Assembly: GCA_013791855.1 (NCBI GenBank)
Contig: VMTA01000004.1
Span: 62,001 to 126,000 of the forward strand
Reading direction: 5' to 3'
DNA: 64,000 nt
Source of the DNA: Sideroxydans sp.
GTDB taxonomy: Bacteria; Pseudomonadota; Gammaproteobacteria; Burkholderiales; Gallionellaceae
Positions 47,031 through 57,311 of the stretch are shown piece after piece (positions within the stretch are counted from its first letter, which is position 1; every line of letters starts with the position of its first letter). The position numbers and the translations under genes are program-made. The notes under the pieces were generated by a model. That model had not been told where the DNA came from and did not search any database. It was given only the letters and a program-made list of their open reading frames with translations.

Positions 47031-48252
47031 GCTGGCTTCCTGCGGTCAGGCGTTGCAGATAGGCGCGGAAGGCATCGCGCGCCTTGGCGATGTGTTGCTG
47101 TTTGTAGGGGAACAGTTCTTCCGAATCCATCGCGTGCACGACCATGGTGTGGTCGATCTCGAAGATGAGCAGCTTGCCGTCGCGCGTCTCGGCACCGTCG
47201 ATGAGCAGATAGTCGAGTCCGGTGCGGCGGTAGATCTCGTTCAGCGCATGGTGATGGCGCTGCACGAAATCGTCGAAGTGATCCATGAAGGCGAGTTCCT
47301 CGGCGCGTTTGTTTGCGTCCTCGTACATGCCCGCGTTGAGGTAGTGGATCATCCAGTGCGCGGATACGGCCATGTGACTGGCGTAGGCCTGACCGTCTAT
47401 GAGCGCGATGCGGAATTTGCGGAACAGGCCGTCGTCGCCGCTGTAGTCGATGAAACGCGCGATGAAGAAATCGCTGGCTTGCACCTTGGCAAGATACTCC
47501 GCCAGTTCGGCAGCAGAAGCGATGCGCGCCAGATCGCGTCCGGCCTGTGAATCGTAGGGGCGCACGATGATCGGATAGTCGAGTCCGGAGAACGCTTCGG
47601 CGAGATTTGACTGACCTGCTGCGATTGTCTGCAGCACTTCGCGTGCGCAACGCAGCGTTGGCGGCATTTCTATACCCGGCACATCCCGCAGCAGTTCGCT
47701 GGCGGCATCACGGCCGACGCAGGGGATGCACTTCGGCTGGTTGATGATCGGTTGCGGCCAGTCTTGCAACTTTTCTTCCAGCGCGCGGAGCGTGGCGCGG
47801 TTGGCGTCGGATTCGCTGATGGCGACCAGCACCGCATCGTGTTCCGGGACCGGCAATGCCAACGGGTCTGGCTGGCTGACGTAATACAGGATCAGGTCCA
47901 CGTCCGTGCGTTCCAGCAGACAGTCGATGGGCGTGTTGGCCGCGATGTCACCGGGCGCCATCAACACCAGCAAACGCGTGAGCACGGGCTGCTGCATCGC
48001 GGGCAGATGGAAGATGCGCTGTTGCTCCAGCGCCATCGCCTGAATGGAAAGACCGATGTCGCGTTGTCCTATGCATTGCATGGCGACCGACAGGTTCATC
48101 CACAGCGGGCCGTCAGTTTGTTTCTGTTGCGCCTCTGCGAGCAGGGCTTCTGCATAGGGTTTCAGTTCTTGTCCGCCGACACTGGCGCGCAGAAAAGGGG
48201 CCAGTCCCAGGAAGGTCGTCTCGGATGTGTTCTGCTCGGTAGAAGCGTTCAT
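47023..48252 (-). CDS. ATP-grasp (RimK/glutathione-synthetase-like) ligase of unknown substrate
   Basis: Encodes 409 aa. The N-terminal about 90 residues are helical and TPR-like (LWMNLSVAMQCIGQRDIGLS). A pre-ATP-grasp Rossmann-like domain follows (DAVLVAISESDANRATLRAL, then WPQPIINQPKCI). The C-terminal half is an ATP-grasp fold with IIVRPYDSQAGRDL as the phosphate-binding lysine/arginine strand and YLLIDGAETRDGKLLIFEID carrying the metal-binding acidic residues. ATP-grasp enzymes join a carboxylate to an amine or thiol. The ATG at 48252 is used; a TTG at 48282 extends the frame. It overlaps serC by 8 nt. Substrate unknown. Confidence 0.8.
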   Translation of the reverse strand: MNASTEQNTSETTFLGLAPFLRASVGGQELKPYAEALLAEAQQKQTDGPLWMNLSVAMQCIGQRDIGLSIQAMALEQQRIFHLPAMQQPVLTRLLVLMAPGDIAANTPIDCLLERTDVDLILYYVSQPDPLALPVPEHDAVLVAISESDANRATLRALEEKLQDWPQPIINQPKCIPCVGRDAASELLRDVPGIEMPPTLRCAREVLQTIAAGQSNLAEAFSGLDYPIIVRPYDSQAGRDLARIASAAELAEYLAKVQASDFFIARFIDYSGDDGLFRKFRIALIDGQAYASHMAVSAHWMIHYLNAGMYEDANKRAEELAFMDHFDDFVQRHHHALNEIYRRTGLDYLLIDGAETRDGKLLIFEIDHTMVVHAMDSEELFPYKQQHIAKARDAFRAYLQRLTAGSQHA

Positions 48253-48387
48253 TGCAGTGTTCTTGTTCAGGGCGAGGGGCAAGGATAGTTGAAAAATGCG
48301 GCCGCCGTCCCGCGAATAATGTAGGGAAATCCTGATTTACTTCGCTTTGGCGATACGGAGCATGCCGAGTCGGCATGCTCGTTACAA

Positions 48388-50340
48388 TCAAGCAGACGGG
48401 CGTTGAGCGTGGAATGTGAGCGGGATAGCAGTAGGCGGCGGCGACTTCAGGATGTGTTTCTTCGCTTTGCCCATCACGTGCATCTCGCACTTCTTGCAGT
48501 CGAATTCCAGACGCAATTTTTCGCTGCCGTTGATCAGCGTCATCGGTTCGGCGCGCACCAGACCCTGCACACCGATCACACCCTTGGCCTGTTTCGGGCA
48601 CAGGCTGAGCGAGTAGCGGATGCAATGGCGCGTGACCATCAGCGACACATCGCCCGCTTCCTTGTGTGCTTCATATGCTGCGGCGATGAGCTGCACGCCG
48701 TGCTTCTCGTAGAACTTGCGTGCCGCAGTGTTGTACACATTGGCGAGGAAGGTGAGTGTCTCTTCCGGATATTTCGCGGGCGGCTCGACGGCGGCTTTGC
48801 GCGGCAGGCGCGCGTAGGCGGCGAGGCGTGTGGCTTCAAGTTTCTCTACAGCTTCGCGGCGCAATTTGTTGGCGAGGGAGCTGGGTACGAACCAGGGTTG
48901 AGTCCAGTCGACGCTGAGTGTATCCAGTTCGAATTCAGAACTACCGAAACGCGCGAGCTGTTCTCGCACACTGTTCTCCGCTTCCGCCGGATGTTTGGCG
49001 GGTTGTCTTTCGAACGCGGTCTGCACGCTGGCGACGAAACCGTCTTCATCCAGCAGCGTGAGCGAGAAACCATCTGCGGTCTCGGCGAAGGTGGCGGACA
49101 CGCCGATGCGACGTTCGGCGGACTTCTTGTTCAGTGCCTGCTCCCACGCATGGTCGCGATTGCGGCTGATGGAAACGCCGGCGCGCAGGTTTTTCAGGGT
49201 ATGCATCGGCTCGTTCGGGAATACGCGCCACACCGGGCCGCGCTGCTCGACGATGTTCGCCTGCAGCCCGATCACCTCGCGATGGTTCAGGTAGTTCAGG
49301 CCGTCGCTGTTGGCGAGGGCTTCGCTCGATTCCATCTCGAACCATTTGTCGCCGACTTGCGTCACCGTGCCCAGCGGCAGGCCGACGAAGGTGGGTGTGT
49401 CGAACGCGCCGATGTCGGACTTGCGGCCCTGTGAGAAATAATCGGTCGAGCCGCGATGGAAAGTTTTGTCCGGATCGGGTGTGAACAACAGCTTGGTCTT
49501 GCCGCTGGAGGCGGCGTGCAGGTCGCTGCGTCCTTCCAGGATGGCGTCGAGCAACTGGTGATAATGGCCGGTGATGTTCTTCACATAGGGCGCGTCTTTG
49601 TAGCGGCCTTCGATCTTGAAACTGCGCACGCCGGCATTGACCAGTGCGCGCAGGTTGCCGCTCTGGTTGTTGTCCTTCACCGACAGCAGGTGTTTCTCGA
49701 AGGCGACGATGCGGCCCTGTTCATCTTCCAGCGTGTACGGCAGGCGGCAGGCTTGCGAGCAGTCGCCACGGTTGGCACTGCGTCCAGTGTGCGCGTGGCT
49801 GATGTTGCACTGGCCGGAATAGGCCACGCACAGCGCACCGTGGATGAAATGTTCGATCACCGTGTCGCTCGGCACGGCGGCGCGCACCTTGATGATCTCT
49901 TCGATGGTCAGTTCGCGCGCCAGCACCAGCTGCGAGAAACCGACCTCGGCCAGGAACTTCGCCTTTTCCGGCGTGCGGATGTCGCACTGCGTGGAAGCAT
50001 GCAAATCGATGGGCGGCAGGTCGAGTTCGAGCAGTCCCATGTCCTGCACTATCAGCGCATCCACGCCCGCGTCGTAACACTCCCACGCCAGCTTGCGCGC
50101 GGCGTCCAGTTCGGCATCGTGCAGGATGGTGTTGAGCGTGACGTAGATCTTCGCGCGGAAGCGGTGCGCGTATTCCACCAGCGCCGCGATGTCTTCCATC
50201 GAGTTGCCCGCCTTATCGCGCGCGCCGAACGACGGCCCGCCGATATACACCGCATCGGCACCGTGCAGGATGGCCTCGCGGCCGATGGCGGCGGTCTTGG
50301 CGGGGGAGAGGAGTTCTAAGGCGTGTTTGGGTTCAGACAT
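48388..50340 (-). CDS. rlhA: U32-family 23S rRNA hydroxylation protein (RlhA-like)
   Basis: Encodes 650 aa. The U32 'collagenase-like' core covers about residues 8-290 (ELLSPAKTAAIGREAILHGA, then ADAVYIGGPSFGAR). It includes the cysteine cluster expected to bind iron-sulfur (GQCNISHAHTG, GDCSQACRLPY). The C-terminal half (DUF3656 region) ends in FDCKKCEMHVMGKAKKHIL. Length and architecture match E. coli RlhA/YdcP (653 aa), which hydroxylates C2501 of 23S rRNA, rather than the shorter tRNA enzyme TrhP (453 aa). It appears to be monocistronic, with gaps of 135 nt and 37 nt to its neighbours. The name follows architecture only. Confidence 0.85.
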   Translation of the reverse strand: MSEPKHALELLSPAKTAAIGREAILHGADAVYIGGPSFGARDKAGNSMEDIAALVEYAHRFRAKIYVTLNTILHDAELDAARKLAWECYDAGVDALIVQDMGLLELDLPPIDLHASTQCDIRTPEKAKFLAEVGFSQLVLARELTIEEIIKVRAAVPSDTVIEHFIHGALCVAYSGQCNISHAHTGRSANRGDCSQACRLPYTLEDEQGRIVAFEKHLLSVKDNNQSGNLRALVNAGVRSFKIEGRYKDAPYVKNITGHYHQLLDAILEGRSDLHAASSGKTKLLFTPDPDKTFHRGSTDYFSQGRKSDIGAFDTPTFVGLPLGTVTQVGDKWFEMESSEALANSDGLNYLNHREVIGLQANIVEQRGPVWRVFPNEPMHTLKNLRAGVSISRNRDHAWEQALNKKSAERRIGVSATFAETADGFSLTLLDEDGFVASVQTAFERQPAKHPAEAENSVREQLARFGSSEFELDTLSVDWTQPWFVPSSLANKLRREAVEKLEATRLAAYARLPRKAAVEPPAKYPEETLTFLANVYNTAARKFYEKHGVQLIAAAYEAHKEAGDVSLMVTRHCIRYSLSLCPKQAKGVIGVQGLVRAEPMTLINGSEKLRLEFDCKKCEMHVMGKAKKHILKSPPPTAIPLTFHAQRPSA

Positions 50341-50377
50341 GGCGGCGGATTATACGCGTCGCCATGTCTGTTTACGG

Positions 50378-52267
50378 TCAGGCGACAAAGCCTTTCTTCT
50401 GCAGGGTCTCTATGATCTCGTTGATCACGCCGGGATCGTCGATGGTGGATGGCACGTTGTATTCCTTGCCGTTGACGATGCCGTTCAGCGTCTTGCGCAA
50501 GGTCTTGCCGGAACGGGTCTTGGGCAGGCGTTTCAATATCACCGAGTCCTTGTAGCAGGCGATGGCACCGATGTGTTCGCGGATGCGGGTGATGATTTCT
50601 TTTTGCAGCACTTCTTCCTCGACGTTCACGCCGGATTTGAGCACCACCAGCCCCATCGGGATCTGTCCTTTTAGCGCATCGTCGCGCGCGATCACGGCGC
50701 ACTCGGCCACCATCGGATGCCCGGCCACCACTTCTTCGATCTCACCGGTGGAGAGACGATGGCCCGCCACGTTGATCACGTCGTCCACGCGGCCCATCAC
50801 GAACACATACCCTTCGTCGTCGATATAGCCGCCGTCGCCGGTGGTGTAGTAGCCGGGCAGGAAACTCAGATAGCCGTCGCGGAACTTGTTGTCGTCGCCC
50901 CATACGCGGTTCATGCAGGATGGCGGCAGTGGTAACTTGATGGCGATGTAGCCTTGTTCGTTGCGCGCCAGCTGTTTGCCGTTCTCGTCGAGGATGCGCA
51001 CGTCGAAGCCGGGCGTGGGCAGGGTGGAGGAACCGAGCTTCACCGGCTTCGGTTCCACGCCCCACAGGTTGGCGGTGATGCCCCAGCCGGTCTCGGTCTG
51101 CCACCAGTGGTCCACCACGGTCTTGCCGCTCTTCTCGGTGAGCCATTCCTGCGTCGGCGGATCGAGACGTTCGCCCGCCGAGAAGATGACTTGCAAGCTC
51201 GACAAGTCATACGGTTTCATCAACAGCGCATCGGGGTCTTCTTTCTTCACGGCGCGGAAGGCGGTCGGTGCTGTGAAGAACGATTTCACCTTGTATTCGT
51301 CGATGATGCGCCACAGCGCACCCGCCACCGGTGTCATGATGGATTTGACTTCATAGACGATAGTGGTGCAGCCGTGCAGCAGCGGGCCGTACACGATGTA
51401 GGAGTGGCCGACCACCCAGCCCACGTCAGACGCGGCCCAGAACACATCGCCCGCTTCCACGTTGTAGATGGACTTCATGCTGTAGTTGAGCGCGACTGCA
51501 TGGCCGCCGTTCTCGCGCACCACGCCTTTCGGTTTGCCGGTGGTGCCGGAGGTGTAGAGGATGTAGAGCGGGTCGCTGCCTTTCACCGGTGTGCAATCCA
51601 CTGCCTTCGATTTTTCCAGCAACGTAGCCCAGTCGTGGTCGCGCCCAGCGATGATGTTCGCGGTCGCCTGCGGTCGTTGCAGCAGCACGCAGCTTTGCGG
51701 TTTGTGCTTCGCCAGTTCGAAGGCCTTGTCCACCAGTGGTTTGTATTCGATGACCTTCTTCACCTCGATGCCGCAGGACGCGGTCATGATGACTTTTGGC
51801 GTGGCGTCGTCGATGCGCACCGCCAGTTCGGGCGGCGCGAAACCGCCGAACACCACCGAGTGGATCGCGCCCAGCCGCGCCACCGCCAGCATGGCGACCA
51901 CCGCTTCGGGGATCATCGGCATGTAGATGATGACGCGGTCGCCCTTGACCACGCCGAGGTCGGCCAGCATGCCCGCCGTGCGCGCCACCTGGTCGGTCAG
52001 TTCGGCATAAGTGATTTTCGTCTTGGTGTTGGTGACGGGAGAGTCGTAGATGATCGCGGTCTGATTGCCGCGACCTTGCTTCACATGATGATCCAGCGCC
52101 ATGTAGCACGTGTTCATCTCGCCGTCGGCGAACCAGTGGCCGATGCCGTCAGCGTCGGTGCTCAATATCTGCTGCGGGAACTTGTACCACTCCAGCGATT
52201 TGGCTTGGTCGCCCCAGAAGCCCTGTGGATCCTGCATCGAACGGTCGTACTCTGATTGGTAACTCAT
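50378..52267 (-). CDS. prpE: Propionyl-CoA synthetase
   Basis: Encodes 629 aa, an AMP-forming acyl-CoA synthetase that activates propionate. Motifs are the P-loop YTSGTTGKPKGVV, the WWQTETGWG block, TGDGGYIDDEGYVFVMGR, and the C-terminal acetylatable lysine in TRSGKTLRK. PrpE-type N-terminus: MSYQSEYDRSMQDPQGFW. It is the last gene of the gntR-prpB-prpC-acnD-prpF-prpE run, separated from prpF by 62 nt. That distance is the largest internal gap, so a secondary promoter is possible. Confidence 0.95.
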   Translation of the reverse strand: MSYQSEYDRSMQDPQGFWGDQAKSLEWYKFPQQILSTDADGIGHWFADGEMNTCYMALDHHVKQGRGNQTAIIYDSPVTNTKTKITYAELTDQVARTAGMLADLGVVKGDRVIIYMPMIPEAVVAMLAVARLGAIHSVVFGGFAPPELAVRIDDATPKVIMTASCGIEVKKVIEYKPLVDKAFELAKHKPQSCVLLQRPQATANIIAGRDHDWATLLEKSKAVDCTPVKGSDPLYILYTSGTTGKPKGVVRENGGHAVALNYSMKSIYNVEAGDVFWAASDVGWVVGHSYIVYGPLLHGCTTIVYEVKSIMTPVAGALWRIIDEYKVKSFFTAPTAFRAVKKEDPDALLMKPYDLSSLQVIFSAGERLDPPTQEWLTEKSGKTVVDHWWQTETGWGITANLWGVEPKPVKLGSSTLPTPGFDVRILDENGKQLARNEQGYIAIKLPLPPSCMNRVWGDDNKFRDGYLSFLPGYYTTGDGGYIDDEGYVFVMGRVDDVINVAGHRLSTGEIEEVVAGHPMVAECAVIARDDALKGQIPMGLVVLKSGVNVEEEVLQKEIITRIREHIGAIACYKDSVILKRLPKTRSGKTLRKTLNGIVNGKEYNVPSTIDDPGVINEIIETLQKKGFVA

Positions 52268-52329
52268 TTCGACTCCTCCCTGATAGTGCAGCCCATGCGG
52301 GCAAACAAAGTTATTCGGTTAAAAAGAAT

Positions 52330-53517
52330 CTAAAAACTGTCTCCCGGAATACGTACCCAGCCTTCCATCAATACCCGTGCGCTGCGGCTCATGGTGACTT
52401 TCTCGACCTTCCACTCGCCGCCGTTGTTGCTGGCGGCTGCACCGACTCGCAATGTACCGGAGGGATGGCCGAACTTCACCACATCGCGTTCACCGCCGCC
52501 CGCTGCCAGGTTCACCAGTGTGCCGGGGATTGCCGCTGCCGTGCCGATGGCGACCGCTGCCGTGCCCATCATGGCATGGTGCAGTTTGCCCATCGACAAC
52601 GCGCGCACCAGCAGATCGACTTCGGAAGCGCTGATCTTCTTGCCGCTGGATGCCACATGGTCTACGGGGCGCGCAACAAAAGCGACCTTCGGCGTGTGCT
52701 GGCGGATTGCGGCTTCTTCCGGGGTCTTGATCAGCCCCATGCGCAATGCACCCGCCACGCGGATCTTCTCGAAACGCGCCAGCGCTGCCGGGTCGGTGTT
52801 GATGGCTTCACGCAATTCGGTGCCGGTGTAACCGATGTCTGCCGCATTCACGAACACGGTCGGGATGCCTGCGGTGATCATGGTGGCCGGGAAGGTGCCG
52901 ACACCCGGCACTTCCAGATCGTCGACCAGATTGCCGGTCGGGAACAGGCTGCCGCCTTCTTCGCTGTCATCGGAGGGATCCATGAAGTCCAGCACGATCT
53001 CCGCCGCCGGGAAGGTAACGCCATCCAGCTCGAAATCGCCGGTCTCCTGTACCTGGCCGTTGCTGACCGGCACATGGGCGATGATGGTCTTGTTGATGTT
53101 GGCCTGCCAGATGCGCACGGTGCAGACACCATCCTGAAGACGCGCGGCATCGATGTACCCGGCATGGATCGCGAAAGCGCCTGCACCCGTGGACAAGTTG
53201 CCGCAGTTGCCGCTCCAGTCAACAAAGTCCTTGTCGATGGAGACTTGGCCGTAGAGATAATCCACATCATGACCGGGGCGCGAGCTTTTCGACAGGATCA
53301 CGCACTTGCTGGTGCTGGAGGTCGCGCCGCCCATGCCGTCGATCTGCGCGGCGTAGGGGTCGGGGCTGCCGATCACGCGCTGGAACAATTTGTCGCGCGC
53401 CTTGCCCGGGACCTGCGCGGCTTTCGGCAGATCTTCCAACCGGAAGAACACACCTTTCGATGTGCCGCCGCGCATATAGGTCGCGGGTATCTTGATCTGT
53501 GGTGCGTTGGACATCAT
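52330..53517 (-). CDS. prpF: 2-methylaconitate cis-trans isomerase
   Basis: Encodes 395 aa of the diaminopimelate-epimerase-like PrpF family (DUF453). It isomerises the 2-methylaconitate product of AcnD so that an aconitase can hydrate it. The N-terminus has the family motif ATYMRGGTSKGVFF, followed by SSTSKCVILSKS and SGNCGNLSTGAGAFAI, which contain the active-site cysteine and lysine region. Its start overlaps the acnD stop by 4 nt, matching their obligatory partnership. Confidence 0.95.
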   Translation of the reverse strand: MMSNAPQIKIPATYMRGGTSKGVFFRLEDLPKAAQVPGKARDKLFQRVIGSPDPYAAQIDGMGGATSSTSKCVILSKSSRPGHDVDYLYGQVSIDKDFVDWSGNCGNLSTGAGAFAIHAGYIDAARLQDGVCTVRIWQANINKTIIAHVPVSNGQVQETGDFELDGVTFPAAEIVLDFMDPSDDSEEGGSLFPTGNLVDDLEVPGVGTFPATMITAGIPTVFVNAADIGYTGTELREAINTDPAALARFEKIRVAGALRMGLIKTPEEAAIRQHTPKVAFVARPVDHVASSGKKISASEVDLLVRALSMGKLHHAMMGTAAVAIGTAAAIPGTLVNLAAGGGERDVVKFGHPSGTLRVGAAASNNGGEWKVEKVTMSRSARVLMEGWVRIPGDSF

Positions 53518-56120
53518 GCAGCTCCTTCGAGGAAGTCCTGTGCAAAGCGTTGCAGTACACCGCCCGCATTGTAGACACGTACCTCGGCAGCAGTATCCAG
53601 ACGGCAGGTGACAGGGATGTATACCTTCTCGCCATTCTTGCGGTGCATGATCACGGTCAGGTTGGCACGTGGTGCGATGTCGCCTTCCACATCATAGGTC
53701 TCGCTACCGTCGATGGCGTAGGTCTTGCGCGTATCGCCCGCCTTGAACTCCAGCGGCAGCACGCCCATGCCGACTAGGTTGGTGCGGTGGATGCGCTCGA
53801 AACCTTCCGCCACGATGGCTTCCACACCGGCCAGACGCACGCCTTTGGCCGCCCAGTCGCGCGAAGAGCCCTGGCCGTAGTCGGCACCCGCCACGATGAT
53901 CAGGTTCTGCTTGCGACCCATGTAGGTCTCGATGGCTTCCCACATGCGCATCACCTTGCCGTCCGGTTCGACGCGGGCGAGGGAGCCTTTCTTCACCTCA
54001 CCGTTGACCACGGCCATTTCGTTGACCAGTTGCGGATTGGCGAACGTGGCGCGTTGCGCGGTCAGGTGATCGCCACGGTGCGTCGCATAGGAGTTGAAGT
54101 CCTCTTCCGGCAGGCCCATCTTCGCCAGATATTCACCGGCAGCAGAGTCGAGCAGGATCGCGTTGGAAGGCGACAAGTGATCGGTGGTGATGTTGTCCGG
54201 CAACACCGCGAGTGGACGCATCCCCTTCATCGTGCGTTCGCCTGCCAGTGCGCCTTCCCAATACGGCGGACGACGGATGTAGGTGGACTTTGGACGCCAG
54301 TCGTACAGCGGGCTCTTCGCCGCAGCAATCACGCCCAGATCGAACATCGGGTTGTAGATCTGCTTGAACTGTTCCGGCTTCACGCAAGCGGCGACGATGG
54401 CGTCGATCTCTTCGTCGGAAGGCCAGATATCTTTCAGCGTGACCGGCTTGCCGGATGCATCCGTGCCCAGTGCATCCTGCTCGATGTCGAAGCGCACCGT
54501 ACCCGCGATGGCGTAAGCGACCACCAGCGGCGGGGAAGCCAGGAAGGCCTGCTTCGCATACGGGTGGATGCGGCCGTCGAAGTTGCGGTTGCCGGACAGT
54601 ACGGCGGTCGCGTACAGGTCGCGGTCTATGATCTCTTGCTGGATCTTGGGATCGAGTGCGCCGGACATGCCGTTACAGGTGGTGCAGGCGAATCCGACGA
54701 TACCGAAGCCGAGTTTCTCTAACTCGGACAACAGCCCGGCTTCTTTCAGATACAGCTCGGCGACTTTGGAGCCGGGCGCGAAAGACGTCTTGACCCAAGG
54801 CTTGCGCAGCAGACCCAGTGCGTTGGCTTTCTTCGCCAGCAACGCTGCGGCGATCACGTTGCGCGGATTGGATGTGTTGGTGCAGGAAGTGATGGCGGCG
54901 ATGATGACTGCGCCATCCGGCATCAAACCTTTGGCTTCTTCGGCCTTGCCAGCTGCCAGCTTCGCTTCGTCGGCGATGCCGCGCTCGTGCAGTGCGGACG
55001 TCGGCAGACGGCGGTGCGGATTGGAGGGCCCTGCCATGTTGCGTACCACGCTGGACAGATCGAATTCCAGCACGCGCTCGTATTCGGCAGCTGCCATCTG
55101 ATCGGCCCACAGGCCGGTGGTCTTGGCGTAGTTTTCCACGAGCGCAACTTGTTCCGGCTCGCGTCCGGTCAGCTTCAGGTAGTCGATAGTTTGTTTGTCG
55201 ATGTAGAACATCGCCGCCGTCGCGCCGTATTCCGGGCACATGTTGGAGATGGTCGCGCGGTCGCCGATGGTGAGGCTGTCCGCACCTGCGGCGAAGAATT
55301 CGACCCAGGCGCCGACCACTTTTTCCTTGCGCAGGAATTCGGTCAGCGCCAGCACGATGTCGGTGGCGGTGATGCCGGGCTGGCGCTTGCCCACCAGTTT
55401 CACGCCGACGATATCCGGCAGGCGCATCATGGAAGGCAGACCTAGCATGACGGTCTCGGCTTCCAGACCGCCGACACCGATGGCGATCACGCCCAAGGCA
55501 TCGACGTGCGGGGTGTGTGAGTCAGTTCCCACGCAGGTATCGGGGAAGGCGACACCATCGCGCGACTGGATCACCGGCGACATCTTTTCCAGATTGATCT
55601 GGTGCATGATGCCGTTACCGGCGGGGATCACGTCCACGTTCTTGAACGCGGTCTTGGTCCACTCGATGAAGTGGAAGCGGTCTTCGTTGCGGCGGTCTTC
55701 GATCTCGCGGTTCTTGCGGAACGCATCCTTGTCGAAACCGGCTGCTTCCACGGCCAGCGAGTGATCGACGATCAACTGGGTCGGTACGACCGGGTTGACC
55801 AAGGCAGGGTCACCGCCCTGATCGGCGATCGCATCACGCAGACCGGCGAGATCAACCAGTGCGGTCTGGCCCAGGATGTCATGGCACACCACGCGCGCCG
55901 GATACCACGGGAAATCCAGATCGCGCTTGCGTTCGATCAACTGTTTCAGTGCATCAGTCAGTTCATCCGGTTCGCAGCGGCGCACCAGTTGTTCTGCCAG
56001 CACCTTGGAAGTGTAGGGCAGCTTGGCATAGGCGCCGGGCTGGATGGCTTCGACTGCAGCTTGTGTGTCGAAGTAGTCCAGCGTGGTTCCGGCTAATGGC
56101 TTGCGGTATTCGGTGTTCAT
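53514..56120 (-). CDS. acnD: Fe/S-dependent 2-methylcitrate dehydratase AcnD
   Basis: Encodes 868 aa, an aconitase-superfamily enzyme that dehydrates 2-methylcitrate. It replaces the cofactor-free PrpD of enteric bacteria. [4Fe-4S] ligand motifs are ITSCTNTSNP and FACTTCNGMSGALD. The swivel domain includes GADYGQGSSRDWAAKG and GFERIHRTNLVGMG. It is full length for AcnD. It lies 17 nt after prpC and overlaps prpF by ATGA. The acnD-prpF form of the pathway is common in Shewanella and betaproteobacteria. Confidence 0.95.
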   Translation of the reverse strand: MNTEYRKPLAGTTLDYFDTQAAVEAIQPGAYAKLPYTSKVLAEQLVRRCEPDELTDALKQLIERKRDLDFPWYPARVVCHDILGQTALVDLAGLRDAIADQGGDPALVNPVVPTQLIVDHSLAVEAAGFDKDAFRKNREIEDRRNEDRFHFIEWTKTAFKNVDVIPAGNGIMHQINLEKMSPVIQSRDGVAFPDTCVGTDSHTPHVDALGVIAIGVGGLEAETVMLGLPSMMRLPDIVGVKLVGKRQPGITATDIVLALTEFLRKEKVVGAWVEFFAAGADSLTIGDRATISNMCPEYGATAAMFYIDKQTIDYLKLTGREPEQVALVENYAKTTGLWADQMAAAEYERVLEFDLSSVVRNMAGPSNPHRRLPTSALHERGIADEAKLAAGKAEEAKGLMPDGAVIIAAITSCTNTSNPRNVIAAALLAKKANALGLLRKPWVKTSFAPGSKVAELYLKEAGLLSELEKLGFGIVGFACTTCNGMSGALDPKIQQEIIDRDLYATAVLSGNRNFDGRIHPYAKQAFLASPPLVVAYAIAGTVRFDIEQDALGTDASGKPVTLKDIWPSDEEIDAIVAACVKPEQFKQIYNPMFDLGVIAAAKSPLYDWRPKSTYIRRPPYWEGALAGERTMKGMRPLAVLPDNITTDHLSPSNAILLDSAAGEYLAKMGLPEEDFNSYATHRGDHLTAQRATFANPQLVNEMAVVNGEVKKGSLARVEPDGKVMRMWEAIETYMGRKQNLIIVAGADYGQGSSRDWAAKGVRLAGVEAIVAEGFERIHRTNLVGMGVLPLEFKAGDTRKTYAIDGSETYDVEGDIAPRANLTVIMHRKNGEKVYIPVTCRLDTAAEVRVYNAGGVLQRFAQDFLEGAA

Positions 56121-56137
56121 GATGTCCTTTGCGTTAC

Positions 56138-57289
56138 TCAGCCGCGGTTAGCCAATGGCACCCATTGCAGATTCTCCGGTCCGACATAGTTCGCGCTCGG
56201 GCGGATGATCTTGCCGTCGGCGCGTTGTTCCATCACGTGCGCACCCCAACCGGTGACGCGTGCGATGACGAACAGCGGTGTGAACATCTCGGTCGGCACG
56301 CCCATCTGGTTGTAGGACACGGCGGAGAACCAGTCGAGGTTGGGGAACATCTTCTTCAGGTCCCACATCACGGATTCCAGACGGTCGGCGATGTCGAACA
56401 TCAGTGTGTCGTTATTCTCTTCGGAGAGTTTCTTCGCCACGCGCTTGATCACTTCGTTGCGCGGATCGGATATGGTGTACACCGGATGGCCGAAGCCGAT
56501 GACGATCTCTTTGCGACCCACGCGTTCGCGGATATCGGCTTCGGCTTCATCTGCACTCTTGTAACGGCTCTGGATGCGGAACGCTTCTTCGTTCGCGCCG
56601 CCATGTTTCGGTCCGCGCAATGCGCCGATGGCACCGGTGATGCAGGAATAGATATCGGAATTGGTGCCCGCGATGACACGTGCGGTGAAGGTGGAGGCAT
56701 TGAACTCATGCTCGGCATACAAGATGAGCGAGGTGTGCATCGCACGCACCCACGATGCCTTGGCTGGTTTGCCGTGCAGCAGATGCAGGAAGTGGCCGCC
56801 GATGGAATCGTCATCGGTCTCGACTTCGATGCGTTTGCCGTTGTGCGTGAAGTGATACCAATACACCAGCATGGAACCGAAACTCGCCATCAGGCGGTCT
56901 AGGATCTGTTTGGTCTGTGCCGGATCGTGCGACGGGGATTCCTGTTCCAAGGTACCCAGCACGGAGCAACCGGTGCGCATCACATCCATCGGGTGTGCGT
57001 CGGCGGGCAGGGCTTCCAGCGCCTGCTTCAGTGCTTGCGGCAAGCCGCGCAGTGTTTGCAGTCTGGCTTTGTAGACTTTGAGTTCGGCTGCGTTCGGCAG
57101 TGTGCCGTGGATCAGCAGATGTGCGATCTCTTCGAACTCTGCACCCTCGGCAAAATCGAGGATGTCGTAGCCGCGATAGTGCAGGTCGTTGCCGGTGCGG
57201 CCCACGGTGCACACCGCGGTGTTGCCCGCGACGGTGCCGGACAGTGCGACAGATTTTTTCGGTTTGGGTAAGGTGGTCTCTTCAGTCAT
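56138..57289 (-). CDS. prpC: 2-methylcitrate synthase
   Basis: Encodes 383 aa, a small type-II-like citrate synthase that condenses propionyl-CoA with oxaloacetate. Visible landmarks are [31 protein letters not shown], the catalytic histidine in [23 protein letters not shown], and the aspartate/arginine-bearing C-terminus. The ATG at 57289 is chosen for its GGGAG ribosome-binding site; the longer frame lacks family similarity. It lies 22 nt after prpB. Confidence 0.95.
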   Translation of the reverse strand: MTEETTLPKPKKSVALSGTVAGNTAVCTVGRTGNDLHYRGYDILDFAEGAEFEEIAHLLIHGTLPNAAELKVYKARLQTLRGLPQALKQALEALPADAHPMDVMRTGCSVLGTLEQESPSHDPAQTKQILDRLMASFGSMLVYWYHFTHNGKRIEVETDDDSIGGHFLHLLHGKPAKASWVRAMHTSLILYAEHEFNASTFTARVIAGTNSDIYSCITGAIGALRGPKHGGANEEAFRIQSRYKSADEAEADIRERVGRKEIVIGFGHPVYTISDPRNEVIKRVAKKLSEENNDTLMFDIADRLESVMWDLKKMFPNLDWFSAVSYNQMGVPTEMFTPLFVIARVTGWGAHVMEQRADGKIIRPSANYVGPENLQWVPLANRG

Positions 57290-57311
57290 CACTTGCTCCC
57301 TTGCTTGATGG

